A stretch of 64,000 bases of DNA from Maribellus maritimus (GTDB lineage Bacteria; Bacteroidota; Bacteroidia; Bacteroidales; Prolixibacteraceae), in NCBI RefSeq assembly GCF_022267315.1, contig NZ_JAIKLE010000024.1, forward strand, positions 1 to 64,000, read 5' to 3'. Every line of letters begins with the position of its first letter. The first letter of the stretch is position 1. Made by a program: the position numbers and the translations under genes. Shown here one piece after another: positions 1-8,447 of this stretch. The notes under the pieces are model-generated. The model saw only the letters and a list, made by a program, of their open reading frames with translations, was not told where the DNA came from and made no database searches.

Positions 1-97
1 CTGTCCAAAAAGGATTTTGTATTCGGGTAGGTATCTGAGAAATTTTTCAAATACTCAACTCTTCAAATACATAATCAGACTTTTGGGACAGCCTCGT
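1..97. mobile_element. Probable insertion-sequence terminus (remnant at window edge)
   Basis: Reading leftward from base 97, the sequence starts GAGGCTGTCCCAAAAGTC, which resembles terminal inverted repeats of insertion sequences common in Bacteroidota. Base 1 begins CTGTCCAAAA, an imperfect inverted copy of the same motif. No transposase is visible because the window starts here. The family cannot be assigned from this fragment, and a solo terminus or short derivative is equally possible. Confidence 0.35.
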
Positions 98-120
98 TTT
101 TAATCTTAATTATTCCTGGA

Positions 121-837
121 TTAGTTGGCTGGTTTTTCAAAAACGCTGTCAGCAATATCAGGATTAAATTTTATATCTTCCATTATAATTTCGGCGTCAC
201 CCATTGGAGTTGTTGAGATGATCCTGGTAGCCATTTTTATACCATCAAAATCTTTATATTCCACCATTTTCTGGGTTACATTCACTTCTTGTCCCATTGA
301 AATGGCTCTTGCTTTTACCTGGCTGAGTAAATATTTATCAGTATCGATATAATAGTTTTTTATATTCCCGTTTTTATCGGTCAGTTTCAGGTTATACACG
401 TCTGTGCCATCAATATTCTCTTTACCTGCCAACTCAAGCTTGTGGCCTTTTTTCTCATAGTTATATAGTTCTCCGTCGATGTCAGCCTGAGCCATTGCTT
501 GTTCGAGTTCTGCTCCGCTTAATTCCTGTGGTTCACTGCTAACCCATGGGGCGACAATCCAGCCTTTTTTCCCGTCGAAAGCCTGAATCATTTTTTGCCC
601 CGCCATATCCATTTCCATCCTGAATTTATCGGGTCTTTTCATTTTCATTTCCATTGGAATTTCCATTCCCATCTGGTTGACTTTTGCTTTTACCAAATAT
701 GTTTCCACTTTGGTAAGTTTTTCCTGACCTATGGCTTTAAAATGTTTGTCGAGAATTTCTTTTAAGTTTTGTGCATGAATAACACTCACCGAAGAGGCCA
801 AAAAGAAAACAATGAGTATAAAAATTGATTTTTTCAT
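121..837 (-). CDS. LolA-like outer-membrane lipoprotein-sorting family protein
   Basis: This is a 238-residue secreted protein. The reading frame is open to 939, but the start at 837 is preferred because it opens with a clean signal peptide (MKKSIFILIVFFLASS, cleavage after HAQ). The mature part has alternating beta strands, methionine-rich segments (EIPMEMKMKRPDKFRMEM) and a YYIDTDKYLLSQVKA strand, the pattern of the LolA/LppX half-barrel that holds lipid or a lipoprotein acyl chain in the periplasm. Bacteroidota encode many such proteins of unknown cargo, so a role in lipoprotein trafficking is only inferred. It lies 82 bases downstream of the flavoprotein gene on the same strand. Confidence 0.7.
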   Translation of the reverse strand: MKKSIFILIVFFLASSVSVIHAQNLKEILDKHFKAIGQEKLTKVETYLVKAKVNQMGMEIPMEMKMKRPDKFRMEMDMAGQKMIQAFDGKKGWIVAPWVSSEPQELSGAELEQAMAQADIDGELYNYEKKGHKLELAGKENIDGTDVYNLKLTDKNGNIKNYYIDTDKYLLSQVKARAISMGQEVNVTQKMVEYKDFDGIKMATRIISTTPMGDAEIIMEDIKFNPDIADSVFEKPAN

Positions 838-919
838 TTTCGTATTGTTATGTAGTTTGATTTCATGAATTAGTAAAACTAACGAAATATTAGTTACAAA
901 TATGGGATTATTAATTGGC

Positions 920-1591
920 TCAAAAATATATTTCGGCAACTATATTTTCAAAGGGAACTCCCTTCTCGATCAATAAATCGCGAATTTCGACGACCATGAT
1001 TGCTTTTCCGCAGATGTAGTATTTTTGATTTGGGAAATGACTTTGTTCGGCCAGATAGGCAGTGACTCTTCCGGGGTAAACATCGCAAGAGGATTCGCGT
1101 GAACAGCAGCGGACATAGTTTTTTCCAAGCGCCCAATCTAACTCATCTTCAAAATAAAATTGATTCAGGTAACTTACCCCGTGAATGAGCTTTTTATTTT
1201 CAAACAAACCCGATTGAAACATACTGTAAAACGGTGCGACCCCTGTGCCGGTAGCAATACACCAGGCAGGGGCTTTTGACCCCAGAAAACTTCCGTAAGG
1301 TTTTGAAACCAAAATCTTATCACCGGGAATGTATGCAGCAAGTTTTGGCGTCAGAAAGCCATCGTCTTTTATATTAAAAAGAATCTTTATCTCGTTTTCA
1401 TGATTTCCACTGCAAATACTGTAAATGCGCGGTGGTGTTTTTATTTCGATTCCAATTTTTACTACTTGTCCAGGAGTAAAATCAACATCACGGTCAAAAG
1501 AAATCAAATGGACGCCTGGCGAGATCTCTTCATTCCCTTTTAACGTATATTCTTTTAGTTTATCAGGAGTATTTTGTTGTCTGGCCTGCAT
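920..1591 (-). CDS. Ferredoxin-NADP reductase-like flavoprotein
   Basis: The 223-residue protein has the two-domain ferredoxin-NADP+ reductase fold. RIYSICSG (residues 55-62) is the FAD-binding RxYS motif, and GTGVAPF (115-121) is the pyridine-nucleotide-binding glycine motif. The protein ends in an aromatic residue (EIYF), as in bacterial reductases of this family whose terminal aromatic stacks on the flavin. It would move electrons between NADPH and ferredoxin or flavodoxin in the cytoplasm. The length is slightly short for the family (about 245-260). It starts 15 bases after the end of the upstream PHP gene, so the two may be co-transcribed although no functional link is obvious. Confidence 0.8.
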   Translation of the reverse strand: MQARQQNTPDKLKEYTLKGNEEISPGVHLISFDRDVDFTPGQVVKIGIEIKTPPRIYSICSGNHENEIKILFNIKDDGFLTPKLAAYIPGDKILVSKPYGSFLGSKAPAWCIATGTGVAPFYSMFQSGLFENKKLIHGVSYLNQFYFEDELDWALGKNYVRCCSRESSCDVYPGRVTAYLAEQSHFPNQKYYICGKAIMVVEIRDLLIEKGVPFENIVAEIYF

Positions 1592-1606
1592 TTTTTAATT
1601 TCTCGT

Positions 1607-2722
1607 TTATAAATTCCGAAACGAAAAAGTAACGATTAGATTTTCCTCCGGATTAACCAGCATATTTTTAATCCCGTAATATACTTTTAATGTTTTAACC
1701 TGTGAAATTTCGTCCGAATTTCCAGTGATTGTTAAAGGAGTGATTTGACCTGCTTTTAAGGTCACATTTTCAGGCGCATCAAACCCCACCCCTGGTTGTA
1801 CCAGCTCCAGTTCATAATCAATATCTGATTTATTTGTTATTTCAATTCGTCTGCTTGCGCCATTCTGAATTTTTAAAGGGTTGTCTTTAAATGCAAGTGA
1901 AGCAAAAAATAATGGTTCCAGAATTTCTGATTTACCTATCACTGTCTCGTCGAAATACACTGCGGTTCTTTGGCTAAATAATGCTTCCTTAATACCTCCT
2001 GTGGTCTTGCTTTTTGCAAATACAAGTGTCATGGGTCTGCGCCCGGTGGATAAATCATATGACATTCCGATAGGGTCATGAACATCTGAGTTGCCGAGCA
2101 TGGTAAGGCTCTTTTCATTTGCCCACTCCAACGCTTCGGGGTAATATTCATTGCTGTTATAAACTTCGATGCCATGTAGTAAGCCATTGTCGAGTAATTC
2201 AGTATGTTCTTCCCACCAAACGGTTGAGTCTGGCTGTTGAGCTTTCCAGCCGGGATGATTCCAGAAAATAAATGAGCCTTGTTCGCGTGCTTCTTTTATT
2301 GCATCCATAACATCGTCCCGTTCAAGTAAATTGGCGTTTCGGATAAATAATGCATTTAAATGTCCCGGCGGCATACTGCGTGTTATCTCTGCTGCGCGAA
2401 TTAAAACAACATTTTTTTGTTGAGCCAGCGGTTCCGCAATTTCAAACGAGCGATTATGATCTGCAACCACATCTTTGGAATGAGGCCTGTATTCAATGTG
2501 ATCGGAGATAGCAATTGCATCAAGGCCTTCTTCCCACGCTTCCTCTATTCTCACTGTTGGCCATACTGTGCCGTCAGAAAAGATGGTGTGTATATGAAAA
2601 TCGCACTTTAAAGTCTGATAGCCAGCGATATCAGGAATGTTTATTATTTTTCTCGATTGTCCGGAAACAATTCCAGTAAAAAATATGAAGATCCAAAGTA
2701 TAATTTGCTTTTTAGTGCACAT
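1607..2722 (-). CDS. Secreted PHP-domain phosphoesterase (Sb-PDE-like)
   Basis: This 371-residue protein has a Sec signal (residues 1-21, ending VSGQ) followed by a PHP metal-dependent phosphoesterase domain. Visible metal-site motifs are DFHIH (41-45), AISDHIEY near residue 73, and GNSDVHDP near residue 213. The C-terminal 100 residues form a beta-rich module like that of the Sb-PDE family of phosphodiesterases. It probably hydrolyses phosphate esters or diesters in the periplasm, but the substrate cannot be read from the sequence. It is the first gene of a leftward run and is divergent from the ROK regulator at 2920. Confidence 0.75.
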   Translation of the reverse strand: MCTKKQIILWIFIFFTGIVSGQSRKIINIPDIAGYQTLKCDFHIHTIFSDGTVWPTVRIEEAWEEGLDAIAISDHIEYRPHSKDVVADHNRSFEIAEPLAQQKNVVLIRAAEITRSMPPGHLNALFIRNANLLERDDVMDAIKEAREQGSFIFWNHPGWKAQQPDSTVWWEEHTELLDNGLLHGIEVYNSNEYYPEALEWANEKSLTMLGNSDVHDPIGMSYDLSTGRRPMTLVFAKSKTTGGIKEALFSQRTAVYFDETVIGKSEILEPLFFASLAFKDNPLKIQNGASRRIEITNKSDIDYELELVQPGVGFDAPENVTLKAGQITPLTITGNSDEISQVKTLKVYYGIKNMLVNPEENLIVTFSFRNL

Positions 2723-2847
2723 AGTTTCAATTCTTTAATCGTTGAATGAATGAGTAAATATCTGCTATTTTGTTCAAGTTTGAAATATATCAGGTATTAA
2801 AAATTTATGAATTGTAAACGAATCGCTAAATTTAACAAAAAGACTGC

Positions 2848-2874
2848 AATCTTTTTAATTTTTTTAAAAAGATT
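2848..2874. promoter_or_regulatory. Perfect 11-bp inverted repeat upstream of ROK regulator
   Basis: AATCTTTTTAA and TTAAAAAGATT face each other across five bases, 45 bases before the ROK regulator start at 2920. ROK repressors of the NagC/Mlc type bind AT-rich palindromes and often autoregulate, so this is a plausible operator. It could also control the divergent PHP gene, or be chance in AT-rich DNA. Confidence 0.4.
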
Positions 2875-2919
2875 CTTTCGTAATAAAAATTTTATTCTGA
2901 TCTTCGCAAACGAAATTGT

Positions 2920-4140
2920 ATGGAACACCTATTTAAAAATACCGGAGGACAAAGTCAGGCGGTTGAATTGAAAAAGATCAGCCACAAGAAACAGATCTTA
3001 AGAGCTATTTATTTCGATGGCTCTTTATCCAACTCAGAACTCTCTAAGATTGTAAAACTGAGCACACCAAAGATTAACAGTTTGCTCATTGAGTTAATCG
3101 AAGATGGTTTGGTAAAAGATCTTGGTCGTGGAGATTCGAGTGGTGGCCGGCGGCCCAATATTTATGGTCTTGTTGAAGATGGTTTTTATGTAGTTGGAAT
3201 TACTATAAATATTAAACGAACCATAATCTCCATTTTTAATGCCAGCAACGAGGAGGTAAGTGGTCCGCATTATTTCCCGATTAAAGTTCATTCTGACATC
3301 GGCATTTTTAATGAAGTAAATAAAGCGCTGGAAAAAGTAGTAATTGAAAGTAACATTTTAAGGGATAAAATACTGGTGGCTGGCATAGAATTGCCTGGGC
3401 TGATAAATGAGAAAAAGGGAGTGAACAAGACCTATTTTCCACATGTCCCGGATTTGTATGAAGAGTTACACAAAATTTTTGGCATTCCGGTATATTTTAA
3501 CCACGATTCAAAATTAAGGACTTTTGCTGAACAGTATTTTGGCCTGGCTAAAAATAAAAAGAATGTTTTGATGCTTCAGGCTGACTGGGGATTGGGTTTG
3601 GGAATAATTGTAAATGGTAAGTTATACAATGGCAAATCGGGTTTTTCCGGAGAATTTGGACATCTTCCAATTGTAGATAACGGAGAGCTCTGTAGTTGCG
3701 GGAAAAAAGGGTGTTTGGAAACCATCGCCTCGGCAACTGCAATTGCGCGGATGGCTAAACAAGGAATTAAAGACGGAAATTCATCTTTAATATTGGAACT
3801 TGTAAATGGAGAAACCGACAAAATAGAAATATCAAATGTAATTCAGGCGGCTAATTCAGGTGATCAGTTTGCTATTTCGCTTTTTACCGACGTGGGTTAT
3901 TGGCTTGGAAGAGGAATGGTATACCTGATTCAGATATTTAATCCCGAACTCATTATTGTTAGCGGCAAAGTTGCCGAAGCCAGTCAGTTTATTCTGGCTC
4001 CCATCCAACAGGCAATTCAAACGTTTAGCAACCGCGATATAAGCAACGACACTGAAATAAAGTTTTCGGAGTTAGGCGCAAAAGCAGGAACAATGGGAGC
4101 TGCTGCTTATGCATTGGAGAAAATATCTTTTTCAAAATAA
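2920..4140 (+). CDS. ROK-family transcriptional regulator (NagC/XylR type)
   Basis: The 406-residue protein has an N-terminal winged helix-turn-helix (about residues 18-75, including LSKIVKLSTPKINSLL) and a ROK sugar-binding domain. The ROK zinc signature is complete: GHLPIV followed by CSCGKKGCLE at about 255-265. Such proteins repress sugar genes and release DNA on binding an amino-sugar or sugar-phosphate ligand. The next two genes, starting 8 bases later, encode glucosamine-6-phosphate deaminase homologues, so amino-sugar control is the natural inference. A palindrome at 2848-2874 is a candidate autoregulatory site. The kinase at 11908 is a separate ROK protein without the DNA-binding domain. 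Confidence 0.85.
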   Translation: MEHLFKNTGGQSQAVELKKISHKKQILRAIYFDGSLSNSELSKIVKLSTPKINSLLIELIEDGLVKDLGRGDSSGGRRPNIYGLVEDGFYVVGITINIKRTIISIFNASNEEVSGPHYFPIKVHSDIGIFNEVNKALEKVVIESNILRDKILVAGIELPGLINEKKGVNKTYFPHVPDLYEELHKIFGIPVYFNHDSKLRTFAEQYFGLAKNKKNVLMLQADWGLGLGIIVNGKLYNGKSGFSGEFGHLPIVDNGELCSCGKKGCLETIASATAIARMAKQGIKDGNSSLILELVNGETDKIEISNVIQAANSGDQFAISLFTDVGYWLGRGMVYLIQIFNPELIIVSGKVAEASQFILAPIQQAIQTFSNRDISNDTEIKFSELGAKAGTMGAAAYALEKISFSK

Positions 4141-4148
4141 ATAAAACG

Positions 4149-6470
4149 ATGGAATTAAATTTTTCAAAAGTTGAAGAGGCATTTTTTAAAGAGGCAGGAT
4201 TGGAAAAAATTACAACACGGATTCCATATATCCCGGTTGATAGTTTTCCAAAACTAGGGTTACTTTCTGCCATGAGTTTTTTGGAGTGGGTGAGTGAAAA
4301 TCCGGATGGAGTTGTGAGTTTACCAACAGGGAAGACTGCCCAGCACTTTTTGAATTATACAAAACTAATTCTTGAAAATTGGGAAAATAAAAAAACACAG
4401 GATGCACTTGTAAAATATGGGTTGGGAGCAACTAAAAAACCTGTTTTGAAAGACTTGCAGTTTGTTCAAATGGGTGAGTTTTACCCCATAAGCTCGAAGC
4501 AGCACAACAGTTTGTGTAACTATGCCGAGAAGTATTACATTGAAGGGTTTGGCCTTGATAGAAAAAAAGCACTGTTAATAAATTCCGATGAGATTGAATT
4601 GGCTCAAAACAAACATTTTAGCGAAATTTTTTCGGATTATAGCATTGACTTAACCTTGCGATACAGGGAGGCAAAAACGCAAATGGAACAGTTGCAGCAG
4701 GAATCGATTTTTAAAATAGACAACTGGTGCACTAATTACGAAAACCAAATAAGGGAAAAAGGTGGGATCGGATTTTTTCTTGGCGGAATCGGGCCAGATG
4801 GGAATATTGCATTTAATACCCGCGGCTCCGATCATTTTTCATCTACGCGTTTAAAAGAAACCAATTTTGAAACGCAGGCGATAACTGCAGCCGATTTGGG
4901 CGGAATAGAGGTTTCGCGTAAACGTTTGGTGATTACCATCGGCTTAGGCACACTCCGGTTTAATCCTGAAAATAAAGCAATAATTTATGCGGCAGGAGAG
5001 GCTATTGCCGATACAATAAAAGATTCTTTGGAACGGGAGCCAGTAGTAAATTATCCGGCATCTTCTCTGCAGAAATTAAAAAACAGCCGTTTTTATCTTA
5101 CTGAAAGTGCTACTGTAAAACTGGAAGATAGCATTGAATGTTTTTATAACTGTGGCCCATGGACGCATAAAAAGACGGAACGTGCTGTTATCGACCTTTG
5201 CAGGAAGATAAACAAGTTTGGAGGTAAATTGACCCTTGAAGACTTACAAGCCGACAAATATTGCCGCCGGATTCCGGATTTGAATGAGAATACTGTTCAG
5301 AGTGTTATTGACTCTATTTTAGTCAAGCTCAAACGTGGAATGCATAAAGAAGTCAACCAGGTGTATTATCACACCGGCCCGCACCACGACGATATTATGC
5401 TGGGAATTATGCCAGTAACAAATCGTCAATCGCGTGATGCCAGCAACGAGATGCATTTTGCAGTGGCTACTTCCGGCTTTAATGCGGTAACCAATCATTT
5501 TCTGAAAGATTTGCTTGTTGATACACGTGATTTAATAAATCAGGGTAAAATAGAAATGATCAATTTCCCCGATTTTTTTGATGCAGGTTACAAATTTAAA
5601 TGGGACAAGGATATTTACCACTACCTGGATAATATTGCAGCACAGAATAGTGATGAAAAAAGACGTGGGGTTTGTCACCGTGCGGTTCGTGCATTGGTTT
5701 CAATCTGGGATATAAAAGATGAGAAAGGCCTGAAACAGGTAATAGAAGAAATTATTGAGTCGCTTGAGAGTACTTACGACGGTGGAAAAAATCCTTCTGA
5801 AATACAGAAATTAAAGGGGATGATTCGGGAGCTTGAAGAGGAATTGGTGTGGGCACACTACGGAATATCGGTAAAAAATGTTCACCACTGGCGACTTGGG
5901 TTTTACCAGGGAGGCGGATCTTCGAGTCAACCCGATAAGGAGCGCGATGTTTTACCTATTCTTGAAGAATTCAGGAAATACAAGCCAACCGTAATAAGTT
6001 TAACAATGGATCCGCAGGGAAGTGGACCAGATACGCATTACAAGGTATTACAGGCAATTGCAAGGGCAGTTGAAGAATGGAACAAGGAAGAAGATTTAAG
6101 TAATTTGAGGATTATTGGCTACCGTAATGTTTGGTTTAAATATAATCCGTGGGATGTAGAGGTTCTTGTGCCTGTTTCTTTAAATGCTTTAGCTACACTT
6201 GATAAATCGTTTTCAGAGTGTTACGTTACGCAGGTAAACGCATCGTTTCCAAGTTACCAACTCGATGGAAAATTTAGCGATGTCGCACAACGTGTTTGGG
6301 TGGAGCAACACAAGCAGATTCAGTTTTTATTGGGAAAAAACTTTTTTTATCAAAATGACTCGGCATTGTTAAGAGCGACACACGGGATGATATATTTGCA
6401 TGAATTAAATGTTGAGCAGTTTCTTGAAGAAGCATTTTCTCTGGAAAAATCAATGGAAGGAATTTTTTAA
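4149..6470 (+). CDS. NagB-like domain fused to PIG-L/LmbE deacetylase domain
   Basis: This 773-residue fusion has a glucosamine-6-phosphate deaminase-like domain (about 1-330) and a PIG-L/LmbE-type zinc N-deacetylase domain from about 405. The PIG-L metal motif is visible as PHHDD (411-415). In the NagB-like half the catalytic positions are changed: MDEY becomes MGEF (G109) and DGHxAFNE becomes DGNIAFNT (N219), so ring-opening deamination is unlikely and this half may be a sensor or scaffold. Homologues of this architecture occur in Bacteroides next to genuine nagB. Here it sits 8 bases after the ROK regulator and 15 before nagB, consistent with an operon for N-acetylated amino sugars. The actual substrate is unknown. 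Confidence 0.8.
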   Translation: MELNFSKVEEAFFKEAGLEKITTRIPYIPVDSFPKLGLLSAMSFLEWVSENPDGVVSLPTGKTAQHFLNYTKLILENWENKKTQDALVKYGLGATKKPVLKDLQFVQMGEFYPISSKQHNSLCNYAEKYYIEGFGLDRKKALLINSDEIELAQNKHFSEIFSDYSIDLTLRYREAKTQMEQLQQESIFKIDNWCTNYENQIREKGGIGFFLGGIGPDGNIAFNTRGSDHFSSTRLKETNFETQAITAADLGGIEVSRKRLVITIGLGTLRFNPENKAIIYAAGEAIADTIKDSLEREPVVNYPASSLQKLKNSRFYLTESATVKLEDSIECFYNCGPWTHKKTERAVIDLCRKINKFGGKLTLEDLQADKYCRRIPDLNENTVQSVIDSILVKLKRGMHKEVNQVYYHTGPHHDDIMLGIMPVTNRQSRDASNEMHFAVATSGFNAVTNHFLKDLLVDTRDLINQGKIEMINFPDFFDAGYKFKWDKDIYHYLDNIAAQNSDEKRRGVCHRAVRALVSIWDIKDEKGLKQVIEEIIESLESTYDGGKNPSEIQKLKGMIRELEEELVWAHYGISVKNVHHWRLGFYQGGGSSSQPDKERDVLPILEEFRKYKPTVISLTMDPQGSGPDTHYKVLQAIARAVEEWNKEEDLSNLRIIGYRNVWFKYNPWDVEVLVPVSLNALATLDKSFSECYVTQVNASFPSYQLDGKFSDVAQRVWVEQHKQIQFLLGKNFFYQNDSALLRATHGMIYLHELNVEQFLEEAFSLEKSMEGIF

Positions 6471-6485
6471 AATCAGTAAACCGAA

Positions 6486-7268
6486 ATGAAATTAATTATT
6501 CAAAAAAATTATGAGGAGTTAAGCAAGTGGACTGCTGACTATATTGCAAAAAGAATAAACGAGTATCAACCCAACGAAAAAAGACCTTTTGTGTTGGGTC
6601 TTCCAACCGGCTCTACACCTGTGGGTACATACCAAGAATTAATTCAGTTAAATAAAGCCGGAATCGTTTCATTTGCCCATGTAATTACATTTAATATGGA
6701 TGAGTATGTTGGCTTGCCAGAGGAGCATGCTGAAAGTTACCATACTTTTATGTTCGAAAATTTCTTTAATCATATTGATATAGAAAGAAAGAACATTCAT
6801 ATTTTAAACGGAAATGCTAAAGACGTGTTAAAGGAATGTTCTGATTACGAGGAGAAAATAAAAGAAGTTGGAGGTATCCATTTATTTCTTGGGGGTATGG
6901 GAGCTGACGGACACCTTGCTTTTAATATTCCCGGGTCTCCGTTGACATCGCGAACAAGACGGGTCGATTTAAACTATGATACTGTTGTTGCCAATTCACG
7001 TTTTTTTGACAATGACATTATAAAAGTTCCCAAGCAAGCACTTACCGTGGGGGTTCAAACTGTTATGGATGCCAAAGAAGTTTTGATTGTGGTAAACGGT
7101 TATAAAAAAGCCAGGGCGCTGCAAAAAGTGGTTGAAGAGGGTATAAATCATATGTGGACATTATCGGCATTACAAATGCATCCGGGCGGGATTGTTGTTT
7201 GCGATGAAGAAGCGACAATGGAATTAAAAGTAGGTACCGTAAAATATTTTCGCGATTCGCTTGCTTAA
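6486..7268 (+). CDS. nagB: Glucosamine-6-phosphate deaminase
   Basis: The 260-residue protein would convert glucosamine-6-phosphate to fructose-6-phosphate and ammonia in the cytoplasm. It aligns without gaps to the E. coli NagB active site: D72 in [11 protein letters not shown]141 and H143 in GADGHLAFN. The residue matching catalytic Glu148 is isoleucine (FNIP rather than FNEP), which is unusual. The remaining family landmarks are intact ([43 protein letters not shown]). It is the last gene of the ROK-fusion-nagB operon and is followed by a hairpin terminator. Deaminase activity is likely but should not be assumed given the Glu replacement. Confidence 0.85.
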   Translation: MKLIIQKNYEELSKWTADYIAKRINEYQPNEKRPFVLGLPTGSTPVGTYQELIQLNKAGIVSFAHVITFNMDEYVGLPEEHAESYHTFMFENFFNHIDIERKNIHILNGNAKDVLKECSDYEEKIKEVGGIHLFLGGMGADGHLAFNIPGSPLTSRTRRVDLNYDTVVANSRFFDNDIIKVPKQALTVGVQTVMDAKEVLIVVNGYKKARALQKVVEEGINHMWTLSALQMHPGGIVVCDEEATMELKVGTVKYFRDSLA

Positions 7269-7271
7269 AAC

Positions 7272-7304
7272 AAAAACTGCCTTTCTTCCAGGAAAGACAG
7301 TTTT
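7272..7304 (+). terminator. Hairpin terminator after nagB
   Basis: AAAACTG and CAGTTTT, extended inward by CTTTC/GAAAG with one mismatch between, form a stem-loop starting 4 bases after the nagB stop. The trailing T tract is short (TTTT), so efficiency may be moderate. Confidence 0.55.
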
Positions 7305-7438
7305 AAGGAATAATCCCGAATTGACGTGTTTTAAACACACTCCGAAAATACATTTTCTTTTAATTTGAAACAAGAAATATTGTCTCTTTGAATGTGTTTT
7401 TAAATATTCATAATCTTTTTAAATAATTTTTTGGTTTG

Positions 7439-7636
7439 TTATGGAGATGGCTTGTCCGGGCCCATTTTTTTCATTGGCTTTATAACAACTTCTTTTTTAC
7501 AAGACGGGCAAATATAAATTTCACAACCCGTGCAGGCAAAGCAATTGCTGCAACTTCGGGGGACATCTAAATTTGAAAATTCAAAGCCACATTTACTGCA
7601 ACTGTAAAATTTTTCCTTTTTTGCACGGCCAATCAT
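7439..7636 (-). CDS. Small 4xCxxC zinc-ribbon-like protein
   Basis: This 65-residue protein has eight cysteines in four CxxC pairs (CSKC, CSNC, CTGC, CPSC), enough for two tetrahedral zinc sites, and a basic proline-containing tail. It overlaps the end of znuB by four bases (ATGA arrangement), so it is translationally coupled to the zinc importer. That suggests a role in handling imported zinc, for example as a small chaperone or buffer, but no family function was recognised. A generic zinc-ribbon fold with another binding role is possible. Confidence 0.65.
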   Translation of the reverse strand: MIGRAKKEKFYSCSKCGFEFSNLDVPRSCSNCFACTGCEIYICPSCKKEVVIKPMKKMGPDKPSP

Positions 7637-8445
7637 TTGCGGAGAAATTTAAACAACCGCAATAGTCCAAAAATAATAACAAGTGTAAAAATTATGGCTG
7701 CACCGGAAGGAATATTCAGGAAATAGGAAATAAACAAACCGGAAATAGTTCCGGTAAATGCAAAAACCGACGAAAGAATAAGTAGTTTTTTAAAGTTATT
7801 TGTAAATAAATTTGCCGTTGCCTGCGGTATCGTTAAAAGTGATAAAATAAGGATAATTCCCACCACGCGAATATTCAACACTACAGTAAGGGCAATAAGT
7901 GTTATGGTAATATAGTTAAATAAAGTAACCGGCAACCCGGCGGCACGTGCAAATTCCTCGTCGAAAGCAACAAAAAGTATTTTGCTGAAAAGCAACGTAA
8001 AAAAAGCAATGATTATCACATTCAGAATAAACATCCACCATAATTCTGAAATTGTTACCGTAAGAATATTTCCAAAAAGATAACTCATAGGGTTAGGTGT
8101 ATAACCGGGAGTCAGGAAAATAAAAATAATACCCAATGCCATTCCCAGCGACCACCAAATAGCAATTGATGAATCTTCTCTGATTTCGGCTACTTTGGTA
8201 AAAAACTGAATTCCTAATGCTGCAAGAACAGCAAAAAGTACTGCGCCAAGCAAAGGATTAAATCCTACCAAAAATGCAAGACCGATTCCCCCAAACGAAG
8301 CATGTGTTATTCCTCCACTGATAAAAACAATACGACGGGAAACAATATAGCTGCCGATTACCCCACATGAAATGCTGGCAAAAACTGCGGCTAAAAAAGC
8401 TTTTTGAAAAAAATCGTAGTTAAATAATTCAATTACAGAATTCAT
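7633..8445 (-). CDS. znuB: Zinc/metal ABC transporter permease
   Basis: This 270-residue membrane protein has about eight hydrophobic helices and the ABC-3 permease pattern: GGITHASFGGIGLAF near residues 40-55 and AFDEEFARAAGLP near 163-175, the latter contacting the ATPase. It forms the inner-membrane channel of a Zn(II) or Mn(II) importer with the adjacent ATPase and binding lipoprotein. It begins 2 bases after the znuC stop and overlaps the small CxxC gene. Zinc is the favoured metal because of the neighbouring cysteine-rich protein, but ABC-3 permeases also carry manganese or iron. Confidence 0.85.
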   Translation of the reverse strand: MNSVIELFNYDFFQKAFLAAVFASISCGVIGSYIVSRRIVFISGGITHASFGGIGLAFLVGFNPLLGAVLFAVLAALGIQFFTKVAEIREDSSIAIWWSLGMALGIIFIFLTPGYTPNPMSYLFGNILTVTISELWWMFILNVIIIAFFTLLFSKILFVAFDEEFARAAGLPVTLFNYITITLIALTVVLNIRVVGIILILSLLTIPQATANLFTNNFKKLLILSSVFAFTGTISGLFISYFLNIPSGAAIIFTLVIIFGLLRLFKFLRK

Positions 8446-8447
8446 TT

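Noticed and set aside
4149-4400. Active glucosamine-6-phosphate deaminase activity for the fusion protein
   Set aside because: Aspartate, histidine and glutamate of the NagB site are replaced in this domain.
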